DNA of 64,000 nucleotides from Ruminococcus sp. AM22-13 (GCF_003471165.1 NZ_QRIL01000013.1:39568-103567); one strand, 5' to 3'. Positions 9,281-19,362 are shown, counted from the stretch's first letter. Translations and numbers: made by a program. The notes: generated from the letters alone by a model not told the origin.

Positions 9281-9328
9281 TTCACACGCCACTATTCCGC
9301 GAGGTGTTTTGGCATAAAAAATGCCCAA
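9281..9328 (+). repeat. Family A palindromic repeat, left-end fragment
   Basis: TTCAC, CGCCACTATTCCGCGAGGTG and the hairpin GGCAT/ATGCC match the left half of the 142-bp element at 50349-50490. Only this end is present. Confidence 0.65.
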
Positions 9329-9413
9329 ATAAGGTGTAAAACCTAAAAACAGGCAAAAAAATAGCCAAAAATGAGAAATACACTTGTATGATATACAGGT
9401 AATGTGGTAAAGT

Positions 9414-9446
9414 AACCGGGTACGAGAGAGGTACGCGGTTATTTTT
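9414..9446 (+). terminator. Hairpin with T-run ahead of the symporter gene
   Basis: AACCGGGTAC (9414-9423) pairs with GTACGCGGTT (9431-9440) with one mismatch, followed by ATTTTTA. It could end the DUF5662 transcript or act as an attenuator in the leader of the next gene. A weak promoter (TTGTAT 9384, TAAAGT 9408) lies just before it. Confidence 0.45.
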
Positions 9447-9530
9447 ACGTTATGTAAAGGCTAAACATCCTGCGGGCTTTTTACAGAAGCAGGCAGGAAA
9501 GTATTTAAATGATAAGAAGGAGGAAAGAAT

Positions 9531-11069
9531 TTGAGTAGTACAACAATGATCATATTATCTGCATTTGTGGTCTATCTTCTGTTCATGATAGTTATCGGTG
9601 TAGTTTATATGAAAAAGACAAACAACTCAGAAGACTATTTTCTGGGCGGACGTGGTCTGAACGCCTGGGTAGCTGCTCTTTCAGCGCAGGCATCGGATAT
9701 GAGCGGATGGCTTCTGATGGGACTTCCGGGAGCAATTTATTCTCTTGGAACAGGCCAGATCTGGATTGCAGTAGGTTTATTTATCGGTACAGTATTAAAC
9801 TGGGTCTGTATTTCACACAGACTTCGTAAATATACGATCGCAGCAAACAATTCCCTTACGATTCCTGCATATCTGGAGAACAGATTCCAGGATAAGAAGA
9901 GAATCCTGTTATTACTTTCATCTATTGTGATCGTAATCTTTTTCCTGGTGTATACAGCCTCTGCGCTTGCAGCAGGTGGTAAGCTTTTTAACACCGTATT
10001 TGGAATTGATTACCATATTGCACTGGCAATCGGAGCAGCAGTTATTCTCTGCTATACCTTTATGGGTGGATTTATGGCAGTATGTGTAACTGACTTTGTA
10101 CAGGGAACACTGATGCTGATCGGTCTGCTGATCGTTCCGCTGGTTGCTTATTTCACATTAAGTGGAAATTTAAGTGATCTTCTGACTCAAAGTGGGGCAC
10201 CGGGAGGAGCAGTAGCGTTTCTCAATCCATTTGAGAACGGAGAGCGCCCATATACATTTATTGAAATCTTTTCCCAGCTGGCATGGGGACTTGGATATTG
10301 TGGTATGCCGCATATTCTTACTCGATTTATGGCTGTAAAGAACGAGAAAGAATTAAAGAAATCCAGTGTGATTGCGATCGTATGGGATATTCTTTCGCTG
10401 ACAGCTGCCTGCTTTATTGGTGTGATCGGACGTGCATATCTGCTTCCGGCTGTACTGGGAGAAGAAGGCGCTTCCTCAGCAGAGAGTGTATTTATCGAGA
10501 TGATCAACAAGCTGTTTTCTACAGATCTGGCATTGCCGTTTATCGGAGGAATTTTCCTCTGTGGAATCCTGGCAGCAATCATGTCTACCGCGGATTCACA
10601 GCTTCTTGTAACAGCATCTGCGGCATCTGAGGATTTATATCATCAGTTTGTTAAGAAAGATGCAGATTCAAAGGAGGTTCTTACAGTTGCGAGAATCACA
10701 GTTATCGCTGTTTCTGTAGTGGCATTTATCATTGCGTGGAATCCGAACAGCAGTATTATGGGACTGGTATCTAATGCATGGGCTGGTCTGGGAGCTGCTT
10801 TCGGACCGACTGTGGTTATGTCTCTGTTCTGGAGAAGAACAAATCTGGCAGGTGCAGTTGCAGGTATCGTTTCCGGTGGTCTGACAGTTATCATCTGGGA
10901 TTACATACCGCTTGCGGCAGGACAGACACTTGGAACTTATACGGGTCTTTACTCTCTGGCAGTAGGATTTGCAGTCAGCCTTGTAATGATCATCATCTTC
11001 AGCCTTGCTACGAAAGCACCGTCTAAAGAGATTACTGACGTATTCGATGAGGTAGCCGGAAGGAAATAA
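9531..11069 (+). CDS. putP: Sodium/proline symporter
   Basis: Integral membrane protein of the sodium:solute symporter family, 512 residues with about 13 membrane segments, importing L-proline with Na+. The N-terminal NNSEDYFLGGRGL, SAQASDMSGWLLMGLPG and STADSQLLV segments are PutP signatures. The start is a TTG at 9531, chosen because AAGGAGG lies 7 bases upstream and no ATG is as well placed. It is a single gene with a leader hairpin upstream and a strong terminator downstream. Proline is the best guess; related transporters carry pantothenate or other solutes but have different N-terminal motifs. Confidence 0.9.
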   Translation: MSSTTMIILSAFVVYLLFMIVIGVVYMKKTNNSEDYFLGGRGLNAWVAALSAQASDMSGWLLMGLPGAIYSLGTGQIWIAVGLFIGTVLNWVCISHRLRKYTIAANNSLTIPAYLENRFQDKKRILLLLSSIVIVIFFLVYTASALAAGGKLFNTVFGIDYHIALAIGAAVILCYTFMGGFMAVCVTDFVQGTLMLIGLLIVPLVAYFTLSGNLSDLLTQSGAPGGAVAFLNPFENGERPYTFIEIFSQLAWGLGYCGMPHILTRFMAVKNEKELKKSSVIAIVWDILSLTAACFIGVIGRAYLLPAVLGEEGASSAESVFIEMINKLFSTDLALPFIGGIFLCGILAAIMSTADSQLLVTASAASEDLYHQFVKKDADSKEVLTVARITVIAVSVVAFIIAWNPNSSIMGLVSNAWAGLGAAFGPTVVMSLFWRRTNLAGAVAGIVSGGLTVIIWDYIPLAAGQTLGTYTGLYSLAVGFAVSLVMIIIFSLATKAPSKEITDVFDEVAGRK

Positions 11070-11141
11070 GGCTACGGTCCGATTTGTTTTTTGTAACAAA
11101 ATAAGAATTAAATAGAAAGACTATCCATTTTCGGATGAATT

Positions 11142-11150
11142 TGTTATAAT
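11142..11150 (+). promoter_or_regulatory. Extended -10 promoter for glf
   Basis: TG, one base, TATAAT (11145-11150), with no good -35 box. The expected start site falls inside the left arm of the putP terminator, so glf transcripts would lack an intact hairpin. The 16-base string GTTATAATAGCAGTAG recurs at the glyS promoter (17712-17727). Confidence 0.45.
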
Positions 11151-11151
11151 A

Positions 11152-11184
11152 GCAGTAGCGCAAAAAAAGCGTTACTGCTTTTTT
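11152..11184 (+). terminator. Terminator after putP
   Basis: GCAGTAGCGC (11152-11161) pairs perfectly with its complement read from GCG TTACTGC (11169-11178, one G-U) around an A-only loop, followed by six T. Confidence 0.85.
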
Positions 11185-11210
11185 ATATTACGAAGAAGAA
11201 GGTGTCGTAC

Positions 11211-12326
11211 ATGAAGAAATATGATTATCTGATAGTAGGAGCAGGTCTTTTTGGTGCGGTATTTGCACATGAGGCTTCCAGACGGGGAAAAACCTGTCTT
11301 GTGATCGATAAGAGAAATCACATTGGCGGTAATATTTACACAGAAGAAGTAGAGGGAATCCAGGTACACAGATATGGTGCACATATTTTCCACACTTCCA
11401 GAAAACAGGTATGGGATTATATCAATCAGTTTGCAGAATTTAATCATTTCGTAAATTCGCCGATTGCAATCTATAAAGATGAATTATATAACCTGCCGTT
11501 TAATATGAATACGTTCCATCAGCTCTGGGGAGTACGCACTCCGGCAGAGGCAAAGGCGAAGATTCAGGGACAGATCGCAAGAATGCACATCACTCATCCG
11601 AAGAACCTGGAGGAACAGGCACTTGCCCTGGTCGGACAGGATGTATATGAGAAGCTTGTAGAAGGATATACAAGGAAACAGTGGGGCAGAGAGTGTAAAG
11701 ATCTGCCGTCATTTATCATAAAAAGACTTCCTTTGCGTTATACTTATGATAATAACTACTTTAAGGATCCTTATCAGGGAATTCCGAAAGGTGGTTATAC
11801 CCGCATTGTGAAGAAACTTCTTGAGGGCGTACAGGTATGCCTGAATACGGATTTCTTTGCAAACAGAGAAGAACTGACGGCACAGGCGGATAAGGTACTC
11901 TTTACAGGTATGATTGATGAATTCTATGATTACTGCTATGGAGAGCTGGAATACAGATCATTAAGATTTGAGACAGAAGTGCTGGATATGGGCAATTATC
12001 AGGGAAATGCAGTTGTAAATTATACGGACTATGAGGTTCCGTATACAAGAATCATTGAGCATAAGCATTTTGAGTTCGGTACACAGCCAAAGACTGTTAT
12101 CACCAGAGAATATCCTGCGGAATGGGAGAAAGGCAAAGAGCCATATTATCCGGTAAATGATCCGAAGAACAGTGAGCTGTTTGACAAATATGAGCGCCGC
12201 GCATTAGAAGAGAAGAATGTGATCTTTGGCGGAAGACTTGGCATGTATCGTTACATGGATATGGATCAGGTTATTGAGGAGGCACTTTCTCTTGCAGAGA
12301 CAGAACTTACTTATGAAGAACCGTGA
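11211..12326 (+). CDS. glf: UDP-galactopyranose mutase
   Basis: Flavoenzyme that interconverts UDP-galactopyranose and UDP-galactofuranose, supplying Galf for cell-surface polysaccharide; cytosolic. The FAD-binding motif GAGLFGAVFA starts at residue 10, followed by HIGGN and the histidine-rich RYGAHIFHTS. KQWGRECKDLP and the C-terminal FGGRLGMYRYMDMDQ are also typical. Length is about 371 residues, as expected. The frame can be extended to a GTG at 11202, but AAGG at 11199-11202 fits the ATG at 11211. No glycosyltransferase genes are adjacent; the nearest envelope-sugar genes are rfbABD about 20 kb away. Confidence 0.95.
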   Translation: MKKYDYLIVGAGLFGAVFAHEASRRGKTCLVIDKRNHIGGNIYTEEVEGIQVHRYGAHIFHTSRKQVWDYINQFAEFNHFVNSPIAIYKDELYNLPFNMNTFHQLWGVRTPAEAKAKIQGQIARMHITHPKNLEEQALALVGQDVYEKLVEGYTRKQWGRECKDLPSFIIKRLPLRYTYDNNYFKDPYQGIPKGGYTRIVKKLLEGVQVCLNTDFFANREELTAQADKVLFTGMIDEFYDYCYGELEYRSLRFETEVLDMGNYQGNAVVNYTDYEVPYTRIIEHKHFEFGTQPKTVITREYPAEWEKGKEPYYPVNDPKNSELFDKYERRALEEKNVIFGGRLGMYRYMDMDQVIEEALSLAETELTYEEP

Positions 12327-12376
12327 TATACGTTAGAAAAAAGTTTTAAGACAGTAACTGGAAAGGATAAATATAT

Positions 12377-12961
12377 ATGACAGATACACCAACAATTGCT
12401 CTTTATTACAAAGAGCATGACCCGATGAAGAGAAAGATGTTTCTTGATCAGTCTATCGCAGCAGGGGAAGACGAAGAGACAAATGCTGTTCGAAAAGAAA
12501 TCTGGGAGATTCGCTATGGCGGTCCTTCAGAACTGGGACCGGATACACGCGCAGATGGATACCTGGCATTGTGGATGGCTATGGAATACAGTAAAGATGC
12601 TGCTGGAAGAATGTTTGGCGGTAAGAGAGCACGCAAGGAAGTTGAGAAGAATCTTGCCAGAATGAAATTCAAAGAATTGCAGGAGAAGAGTGAACTTCAC
12701 AGAGAACTGCTTTACAGAGAGTGCTGCCATATGGTAAAGACTTATATGGAACTTTGTGAGAAGGACAAGACATATAATACAACTTTGTGTGGAATTATTC
12801 CTATCAGCGAGAAGAGTGCAAAGAATAAGCTTCAGAATGATATATATACGACTGCAGTTGCATTTCCAGAGGAAATTAATATGCAGCAGGAACTGGAAAT
12901 CATCACAAGGGCAGCAAGAGAAGCTTACGAGGATCATTTTCCGGGAGAAGGCGGATTATAA
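12377..12961 (+). CDS. Conserved hypothetical protein
   Basis: A 194-residue, charged, mostly helical cytosolic protein. I do not recognise a functional family (possibly DUF6553, low certainty). Visible features are a run GYLALWMAMEY near residue 60, a basic stretch KRARKEVEKNLARMKFKELQEK that could form a coiled coil, and a Cys pair in ECCHM. It lies 50 bases after glf and 40 bases before the M16C peptidase, on the same strand, and may be part of the same transcript. Confidence 0.75.
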   Translation: MTDTPTIALYYKEHDPMKRKMFLDQSIAAGEDEETNAVRKEIWEIRYGGPSELGPDTRADGYLALWMAMEYSKDAAGRMFGGKRARKEVEKNLARMKFKELQEKSELHRELLYRECCHMVKTYMELCEKDKTYNTTLCGIIPISEKSAKNKLQNDIYTTAVAFPEEINMQQELEIITRAAREAYEDHFPGEGGL

Positions 12962-13001
12962 GAGATAAGGATACGCCAATAAAAAATTACTGGAGGCATA
13001 C

Positions 13002-15926
13002 ATGAACAAAGAGAATTTGACAGCTTATGAAGTTGTGACAGAAGAGGAACTGACAGATATTCATTCTAAGGGATGGCTTCTTCGCCATAAGAAAACTGGC
13101 GCCAGAGTCATGCTGATCGAGAATGATGATGAGAATAAAGTATTTAATATCGCATTCCGTACACCGCCTAAGGACAGCACTGGTGTTGCGCATATCCTGG
13201 AGCACAGTGTACTTTGCGGATCTAATGACTTTCCGTTAAAAGATCCTTTTGTAGAACTTGTAAAAGGATCTCTGAACACATTCCTGAATGCGATGACTTA
13301 TCCGGACAAAACATGCTATCCTGTGGCAAGCTGTAATGACCAGGATTTTCAGAATCTGATGCATGTTTATCTGGATGCGGTATTTTATCCGAATATCTAT
13401 AAACGCGAAGAGATTTTCCGCCAGGAAGGCTGGAACTATCATCTGGAACAGCCGGAAGGACCATTGAAATATAACGGTGTCGTATACAATGAGATGAAAG
13501 GTGCTTTTTCCTCACCGGATGAAGTCCTGGAACGTGAGATTATGAATCACCTTTTTCCTGATACTACCTATGGATGCGAATCAGGTGGTGATCCGAAGAA
13601 TATTCCGGACCTTACCTATGAAAATTTCCTGAATTTCCACAGAACTTATTATCATCCATCCAACAGCTATATTTATCTGTATGGAAATATGGATATGGAA
13701 GAGAAACTTAAATTCCTGGATGAGCATTATCTGTCCAATTTTGATTATCTGGATGTAGACTCTGTGATTCAGGAGCAGAAAGCGTTTGAAAAATGTCAGG
13801 ATGTGGTACTGGAGTATCCGGTTGCAGAGAATGAGGGAGAAGAGGATAATACGTATCTTTCTTATAACATGGTTGCCGGAAATGCTTCAGACAGTCAGAT
13901 GGCTATGGCGTTTGAAGTACTCGATTATGCACTTTTAAGCGCACCGGGAGCACCGCTGAAACAGGCACTTCTCGATGCAAAGGCAGGTAAGGATGTCTAT
14001 GGCTCTTATGACGATGGTATTCTTCAGCCATACTTTACAGTAATTGCGAAGGGCTCTAATCCGGATAAGAAAGAAGAATTTTTATCTGTGATCCGACAGG
14101 TACTTGGAGACATTGTCAAGAATGGAATCGATAAGAAGGCGATAGAGGCAGGAATCAATTACTTTGAATTCCGTTATCGTGAGGCAGACTTCTCATCTTA
14201 TCCAAAGGGACTGATGTACAGTCTGGATATTCTGGGAGACTGGCTGTATGAACAGGGAAATCCTTTCGCACAGGTGCAGCAGCTGGAGGTATTTGAGAAA
14301 CTGAAAGCGGCAGTTAACGAAGGATATTTTGAGGAACTGATACGCAAATATCTTCTTGAGAACCCTCATGGCTGTGTTCTTACCCTTGTTCCGAAGAAAG
14401 GTCTGGCAGCCAAACGTGAGAAAGAGCTGGAAGAAAAACTGGAAGCATACAGAAGCAGCCTTTCTGAACAGGAGCTGAATGCTATGGTTGAGAAAACCAA
14501 AGCACTGGAAGCATATCAGGAAGCTGAAGAGGATCAGGAAGCGCTGGAATGCATTCCAATGTTAAAGAGAAGTGACATTAAGAAAGAGGCTGCAAAGTTT
14601 GTAAATGAAGAATTATCTGTAGACGACAGTCTGTTCCTTTATCATGATGTATGCACAAATGGTATCGGTTATGTAGATCTGATGTTTAAAACAGACAGCA
14701 TTGCACCGGAACAGATTCCATATCTGGGATTGCTGAAATCAGTACTGGGCTATGTTGACACGAAAGATTACACATACGGAGAACTGTTTAATGAGATCAA
14801 TGCCAACACAGGTGGTATTAACTGTGGAGTGGAGGTATTTGACAGAGCAGATTCAACAGAAGAGTTTCAGGCAATGTTCTCTGTAAGAGGTAAGGCACTT
14901 TATACAAAGATGGATTTTCTTTTCAAAATGATCCAGGAGATTCTTAATACTTCCAGACTGGAGGATACCAAGCGTCTCTATGAGATTATTGCTTCTGTGA
15001 AATCTCGCGCGCAGGTAAGCCTGACAGGTGCCGGACATTCTACTGCTGTACTGAGAGCAACTGCTTATTCTTCACCGATGGCAGCTTTTCAGGATGAGAT
15101 GGCGGGTATCGGATATTATCAGTTTATCGAGAAACTGGAGAAAGACTTTGACCAGAGGAAAGATGAAACTGTAGAGGAACTTCGCAAACTTATGAAAGAA
15201 ATTCTCCGCCCGGAGAACTTTATGATCAGTTATACAGGTGAGAAAGAATCTCTGGAAACAGTTAAGAAGCTGGCAGCATCTGTAAAGGCAGGACTTTGTA
15301 CAGAACCGGCAGAGAAATCAAAGGATAAACTGATCTGTACAAAGAAGAATGAGGGATTTAAGACCTCCGGACAGGTTCAGTATGTGGCTCAGACCGGTAA
15401 CTTTAAGAAGAAAGGTCTGGAATACACAGGAGCGCTGGAAATTCTGAAAGTTATTTTAAGCTATGATTATCTGTGGATTAATCTGCGTGTAAAAGGCGGT
15501 GCGTATGGCTGCATGAGCGGATTTAAGAGAAATGGTGAGAGTTATCTGGTTTCCTATCGTGATCCGCATCTGAAACGTACTCTGGATGTATATAAAGGAA
15601 TCCCGGATTATATCCGTAATTTCCAGGCAGATGAGAGAGATATGACGAAATATGTGATCGGCACCATCAGTGGCAAGGATGTACCGAAGACACCTCAGAT
15701 GAAGGGTGCTGTTTCCAAAACAGCTTATTTCTGTGGCGTGACAGAAGAGATGATCCAGAAAGAACGTGATCAGATTCTGAATGCGTCCGTAGAAGATATC
15801 CGCGCACTTGCTGAGATTATTGAAGCAGTTCTTGCAGCAGACCAGATCTGTGTTGTGGGAAGTGAGAGCAAGGTATCAGAAGCTTCCGATATACTGATGG
15901 AAGTGAAATCACTGGTCAACTGTTAA
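13002..15926 (+). CDS. Insulinase-type zinc metallopeptidase, M16C (presequence protease-like)
   Basis: A 974-residue metallopeptidase, the full length expected of M16C proteins with two fused halves forming a closed chamber that degrades short peptides. The inverted zinc motif HILEH is at residues 64-68, and the distal Glu is probably that in NEMKGAFSS. The C-terminal half has the Arg/Tyr pair region in RVKGGAYGCMSGF. No signal peptide is visible, so it likely acts in the cytosol. ATG 13002 follows GGAGG. It is 24 bases before era, so they are probably co-transcribed. Confidence 0.93.
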   Translation: MNKENLTAYEVVTEEELTDIHSKGWLLRHKKTGARVMLIENDDENKVFNIAFRTPPKDSTGVAHILEHSVLCGSNDFPLKDPFVELVKGSLNTFLNAMTYPDKTCYPVASCNDQDFQNLMHVYLDAVFYPNIYKREEIFRQEGWNYHLEQPEGPLKYNGVVYNEMKGAFSSPDEVLEREIMNHLFPDTTYGCESGGDPKNIPDLTYENFLNFHRTYYHPSNSYIYLYGNMDMEEKLKFLDEHYLSNFDYLDVDSVIQEQKAFEKCQDVVLEYPVAENEGEEDNTYLSYNMVAGNASDSQMAMAFEVLDYALLSAPGAPLKQALLDAKAGKDVYGSYDDGILQPYFTVIAKGSNPDKKEEFLSVIRQVLGDIVKNGIDKKAIEAGINYFEFRYREADFSSYPKGLMYSLDILGDWLYEQGNPFAQVQQLEVFEKLKAAVNEGYFEELIRKYLLENPHGCVLTLVPKKGLAAKREKELEEKLEAYRSSLSEQELNAMVEKTKALEAYQEAEEDQEALECIPMLKRSDIKKEAAKFVNEELSVDDSLFLYHDVCTNGIGYVDLMFKTDSIAPEQIPYLGLLKSVLGYVDTKDYTYGELFNEINANTGGINCGVEVFDRADSTEEFQAMFSVRGKALYTKMDFLFKMIQEILNTSRLEDTKRLYEIIASVKSRAQVSLTGAGHSTAVLRATAYSSPMAAFQDEMAGIGYYQFIEKLEKDFDQRKDETVEELRKLMKEILRPENFMISYTGEKESLETVKKLAASVKAGLCTEPAEKSKDKLICTKKNEGFKTSGQVQYVAQTGNFKKKGLEYTGALEILKVILSYDYLWINLRVKGGAYGCMSGFKRNGESYLVSYRDPHLKRTLDVYKGIPDYIRNFQADERDMTKYVIGTISGKDVPKTPQMKGAVSKTAYFCGVTEEMIQKERDQILNASVEDIRALAEIIEAVLAADQICVVGSESKVSEASDILMEVKSLVNC

Positions 15927-15950
15927 AAATAATATAAGGAAAAGGATAGA

Positions 15951-16859
15951 ATGAACGAAAATTTTAAATCAGGATTTGTAGCAATCATCGGAAGACCAAA
16001 CGTTGGTAAATCTACTCTGATGAATCATCTGATCGGTCAGAAGATTGCTATCACATCTAAGAAGCCACAGACAACCAGAAACCGTATCCAGACAGTGTAT
16101 ACCTGTGAAGAGGGACAGATCGTATTCCTTGATACACCGGGTATCCACAAGGCGAAGAATAAGCTGGGCGAATATATGGTGCAGGTGGCAGAGAGAACTT
16201 TAAAAGAAGTGGATGCCATTATGTGGCTGGTAGAGCCGAGTACATTTATCGGTGCGGGAGAACGCCATATTGCAGAACAGCTTCAGAATATCGGAGTGCC
16301 GGTGATTCTGATCATTAATAAGATCGATACCGTTTCAAAAGAGGAGATTCTTCCGGCAATCGATACTTACCGTAAGGTATGTGATTTTGCGGAAATCATT
16401 CCATGCTCTGCATTGCGAGGACAGAACACAGAGGATATCATTGGATGTATTCTGAAATATCTTCCATATGGACCGATGTTTTATGATGAGGATACAGTTA
16501 CAGATCAGCCACAGCGCCAGATTGTGGCTGAGGTAATCCGCGAGAAAGCTCTCCATGCACTGGATGCAGAGATTCCTCATGGAATTGCAGTTGCTATCGA
16601 TCAGATGAAAACACGTCCGGGCAAGAAACCAATCGTGGATATTGATGCGACCATTATCTGTGAGAGAGAGTCTCATAAGGGAATTATCATTGGCAAACAG
16701 GGAGCTATGTTAAAGAAAATCGGCAGCAACGCGAGATACGAGATTGAACGTATGCTGGAATCGAAAGTAAACCTGAAACTTTGGGTAAAAGTAAAGAAAG
16801 ACTGGAGAGACAGTGATTTTTTGATTAAGAACTTTGGTTACGATAAGAAAGAAATCTGA
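15951..16859 (+). CDS. era: GTPase Era
   Basis: Essential GTPase that binds 16S rRNA and assists 30S maturation. The N-terminal G domain has GRPNVGKST (G1, residues 14-22), DTPG (G3) and NKID (G4). The C-terminal KH domain has GKQGAMLKKIG. The 302-residue length is standard. It starts 24 bases after the M16C gene with AAGGAAAAGG upstream, and recO follows 72 bases later, the usual Firmicutes neighbour. Confidence 0.97.
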   Translation: MNENFKSGFVAIIGRPNVGKSTLMNHLIGQKIAITSKKPQTTRNRIQTVYTCEEGQIVFLDTPGIHKAKNKLGEYMVQVAERTLKEVDAIMWLVEPSTFIGAGERHIAEQLQNIGVPVILIINKIDTVSKEEILPAIDTYRKVCDFAEIIPCSALRGQNTEDIIGCILKYLPYGPMFYDEDTVTDQPQRQIVAEVIREKALHALDAEIPHGIAVAIDQMKTRPGKKPIVDIDATIICERESHKGIIIGKQGAMLKKIGSNARYEIERMLESKVNLKLWVKVKKDWRDSDFLIKNFGYDKKEI

Positions 16860-16931
16860 TAGAGTATCATAGAGTTATCCGGTGTACCAAAGGTATTAAA
16901 AGTAATAAAAAGTATTTAAGGAACAGAGTGA

Positions 16932-17684
16932 ATGAGTGATTTGATAACAGTGCAGGGAGTAGTGCTCTCTGCCATGCCGGTAGGAGAATATGATAAGAGG
17001 ATCGTTCTTCTCACAAGAGAGAGAGGAAAGATATCTGCATTTGCAAAGGGAGCACGCCGTCCGAACAGTCAGTTTCTGGCAGCTGCAAATCCTTTTGTAT
17101 TTGGAACATTTACCCTTTATGAAGGTCGTTCCAGTTATAATCTGAATCAGGTATCCATAACTCATCACTTTGTAGAACTGGCAGGAGAACAGCCGGGAAT
17201 CTATTACGGATATTATTTTCTGGAGCTTGCGGATTATTTCGGCCAGGAGGGTACGGACGAGAAAGAATCCATGAATCTTCTGTATGTGACAGTAAAGGCT
17301 CTCTTGAATCCACATATTGAAGACCGGCTGGTGCGTTGTATCTTTGAACTTCGCATGATGGCTGCGCAGGGATTGTGTCCATCGCTGTTTCATTGTGTAT
17401 GCTGTGAAAGACAGCCGGTGGAGGGAGAGGAGATATTCTTTTCCCAGCAGAATCATGGGATTCTGGACAAACATTGTCTGGGACAGGTAAATGATGCAAA
17501 GAGGATATCGGCACCTGCCTTGTATGCTATGCAATACATAGTGACCACATCTCTTGGCAAACTTTATACATTTACTGTGACAGAGGAAGTACTCTATGAA
17601 CTGGAACGACATATTCATACGTATGTTGCCTCAAACACCGAAAAACGGTTCAAAAGTCTGGAAATTCTGGAAATAATGAGCTGA
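16932..17684 (+). CDS. recO: DNA repair protein RecO
   Basis: Mediator that loads RecA onto SSB-coated single-stranded DNA in the RecFOR pathway. An N-terminal OB fold (residues 1-80; VVLSAMPVGEYDKRIVLLTRERGK) is followed by a helical domain with a zinc site of the form CVCC...(H)...C around residues 157-180. The 250-residue length is normal. It follows era as in many Clostridia. Its stop is just upstream of a strong promoter that starts the glyS unit. Confidence 0.94.
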   Translation: MSDLITVQGVVLSAMPVGEYDKRIVLLTRERGKISAFAKGARRPNSQFLAAANPFVFGTFTLYEGRSSYNLNQVSITHHFVELAGEQPGIYYGYYFLELADYFGQEGTDEKESMNLLYVTVKALLNPHIEDRLVRCIFELRMMAAQGLCPSLFHCVCCERQPVEGEEIFFSQQNHGILDKHCLGQVNDAKRISAPALYAMQYIVTTSLGKLYTFTVTEEVLYELERHIHTYVASNTEKRFKSLEILEIMS

Positions 17685-17690
17685 GATACC

Positions 17691-17719
17691 TTGAAAAAGA
17701 AAACGGATGCAGTTATAAT
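17691..17719 (+). promoter_or_regulatory. Promoter for glyS
   Basis: TTGAAA (17691-17696), 17-nt spacer, TATAAT (17714-17719), a near-consensus housekeeping promoter. The leader to the ATG is about 110 bases, and no T-box-like specifier structure or terminator was seen in it. Confidence 0.7.
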
Positions 17720-17835
17720 AGCAGTAGCTGTAGCTGTTTATTGCGTTGAAAAATCAGAAAGATATCAAAGCAGACAGTAATTAATTATCTCAAAAAGAGA
17801 TAAATTATCCTAAAAAAAGAACGAGGAGAATTGTG

Positions 17836-19230
17836 ATGGAAAAAACAATGGACAAAATCATAGCTCTGGCAAAAGCAAGAGGATTTGTTTACCCGGGCTC
17901 TGAGATTTACGGAGGTCTTGCAAACACATGGGATTATGGTAATCTTGGTGTGGAATTAAAGAATAATGTAAAACGTGCATGGTGGCAGAAATTTATTCAG
18001 GAATCCCCATACAATGTAGGTGTTGACTGTGCGATTCTGATGAATCCGCAGACATGGGTAGCATCCGGACATCTGGGAAGCTTCTCTGATCCGCTGATGG
18101 ACTGTAAGGAATGTCATGAGCGTTTCCGCGCAGACAAGATCATTGAGGATTTCAGCCAGGAGAACGGAATTGAACTGGAGAGCTCTGTAGATGGATGGTC
18201 TCAGGAAGAAATGATGAACTTCATTAAAGATCACAATGTACCATGCCCTACATGCGGCAAACATAACTTTACAGATATCCGTCAGTTCAACCTGATGTTC
18301 AAAACATTCCAGGGTGTTACAGAGGATGCCAAGAATACTGTATATTTAAGACCTGAGACAGCTCAGGGTATTTTCGTAAACTTTAAGAATGTTCAGAGAA
18401 CATCCCGTAAGAAGATTCCGTTTGGTATCGGTCAGATCGGTAAATCTTTCCGTAACGAGATCACACCGGGTAACTTCACATTCCGTACACGTGAGTTCGA
18501 GCAGATGGAACTTGAATTCTTCTGCGAGCCGGATACAGACCTTGAGTGGTTTGCATACTGGAAGAACTTCTGCCTGAACTGGTTACATTCTCTTGGATTG
18601 AAGGATGAAGAAGTTCGTTATCGTGACCATGATGCAGAAGAGTTAAGCTTCTACAGCAAAGCTACTACTGACGTAGAGTTCCTGTTCCCATTCGGATGGG
18701 GCGAGCTTTGGGGAATCGCTGACAGAACAGACTATGACCTGACACAGCATCAGAACGTATCAGGACAGGATCTGACATACTTTGATGATGAGAAGAAACA
18801 GAAATACATTCCATATGTAATCGAGCCGTCACTTGGAGCTGACCGTGTGGTACTTGCATTCCTGTGCAGCGCATATGACGAAGAAGTTCTGGATGCAGAG
18901 AAGAATGATGTTCGTACAGTTCTTCATTTCCATCCGGCACTTGCACCTGTTAAGATTGGTGTGCTTCCTCTTTCCAAGAAACTTAATGAGGGTGCAGAGA
19001 AGATTTACCAGCAGTTAAGCAAGAAATATAACTGTGAGTATGATGACCGTGGAAACATCGGTAAACGTTACAGAAGACAGGATGAGATCGGTACTCCGTT
19101 CTGTGTAACTTATGATTTTGAGTCCGAAAATGACGGAGCAGTTACAATCCGTGACCGTGATACCATGGAACAGGTTCGTGTGAAGATCGATGAACTGGAT
19201 GCATATTTTGCAGATAAATTTACATTTTAA
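17836..19230 (+). CDS. glyS: Glycyl-tRNA synthetase, single-chain dimeric type
   Basis: Class II synthetase charging tRNA-Gly. This is the homodimeric (alpha-2) form, not the glyQ/glyS two-subunit form. Class II motifs are seen as [25 protein letters not shown] (motif 2) and [14 protein letters not shown] (motif 3), and the N-terminus has [16 protein letters not shown] zinc-like CKEC...CPTC pattern lies near residues 95-145. The length of 464 is normal. GTG 17833 is in frame, but the ATG at 17836 is better spaced from GAGGAG. Confidence 0.95.
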   Translation: MEKTMDKIIALAKARGFVYPGSEIYGGLANTWDYGNLGVELKNNVKRAWWQKFIQESPYNVGVDCAILMNPQTWVASGHLGSFSDPLMDCKECHERFRADKIIEDFSQENGIELESSVDGWSQEEMMNFIKDHNVPCPTCGKHNFTDIRQFNLMFKTFQGVTEDAKNTVYLRPETAQGIFVNFKNVQRTSRKKIPFGIGQIGKSFRNEITPGNFTFRTREFEQMELEFFCEPDTDLEWFAYWKNFCLNWLHSLGLKDEEVRYRDHDAEELSFYSKATTDVEFLFPFGWGELWGIADRTDYDLTQHQNVSGQDLTYFDDEKKQKYIPYVIEPSLGADRVVLAFLCSAYDEEVLDAEKNDVRTVLHFHPALAPVKIGVLPLSKKLNEGAEKIYQQLSKKYNCEYDDRGNIGKRYRRQDEIGTPFCVTYDFESENDGAVTIRDRDTMEQVRVKIDELDAYFADKFTF

Positions 19231-19261
19231 CTGAATAAAGTGCAAAGCAGTTATTCGGTTA
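19228..19261 (+). repeat. Family B palindrome overlapping the glyS stop codon
   Basis: TAACTGAATAA (19228-19238) pairs with TTATTCGGTTA (19251-19261), 11 bp with one G-U. The stop codon TAA is the first triplet of the stem. The minus-strand reading ACCGAATAACTGCT matches the other family B copies. Confidence 0.6.
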
Positions 19262-19308
19262 TGTGAGTGAACAACAAAGTGGATGATTATATCCGCATGA
19301 CTGAAAAA

Positions 19309-19362
19309 AACAGCAAGGGAGCTGTATCGGATGGGAATCCGGGCACTCCTTTGCTGTTTTTT
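19309..19362 (+). terminator. Terminator after glyS
   Basis: AACAGCAAGGGAG (19309-19321) pairs with CTCCTTTGCTGTT (19346-19358), with one G-U pair, followed by a T-run. Confidence 0.85.

Noticed and set aside
17720..17835. T-box riboswitch upstream of glyS
   Set aside because: The leader is only about 110 bases, with no terminator hairpin and no recognisable T-box sequence.
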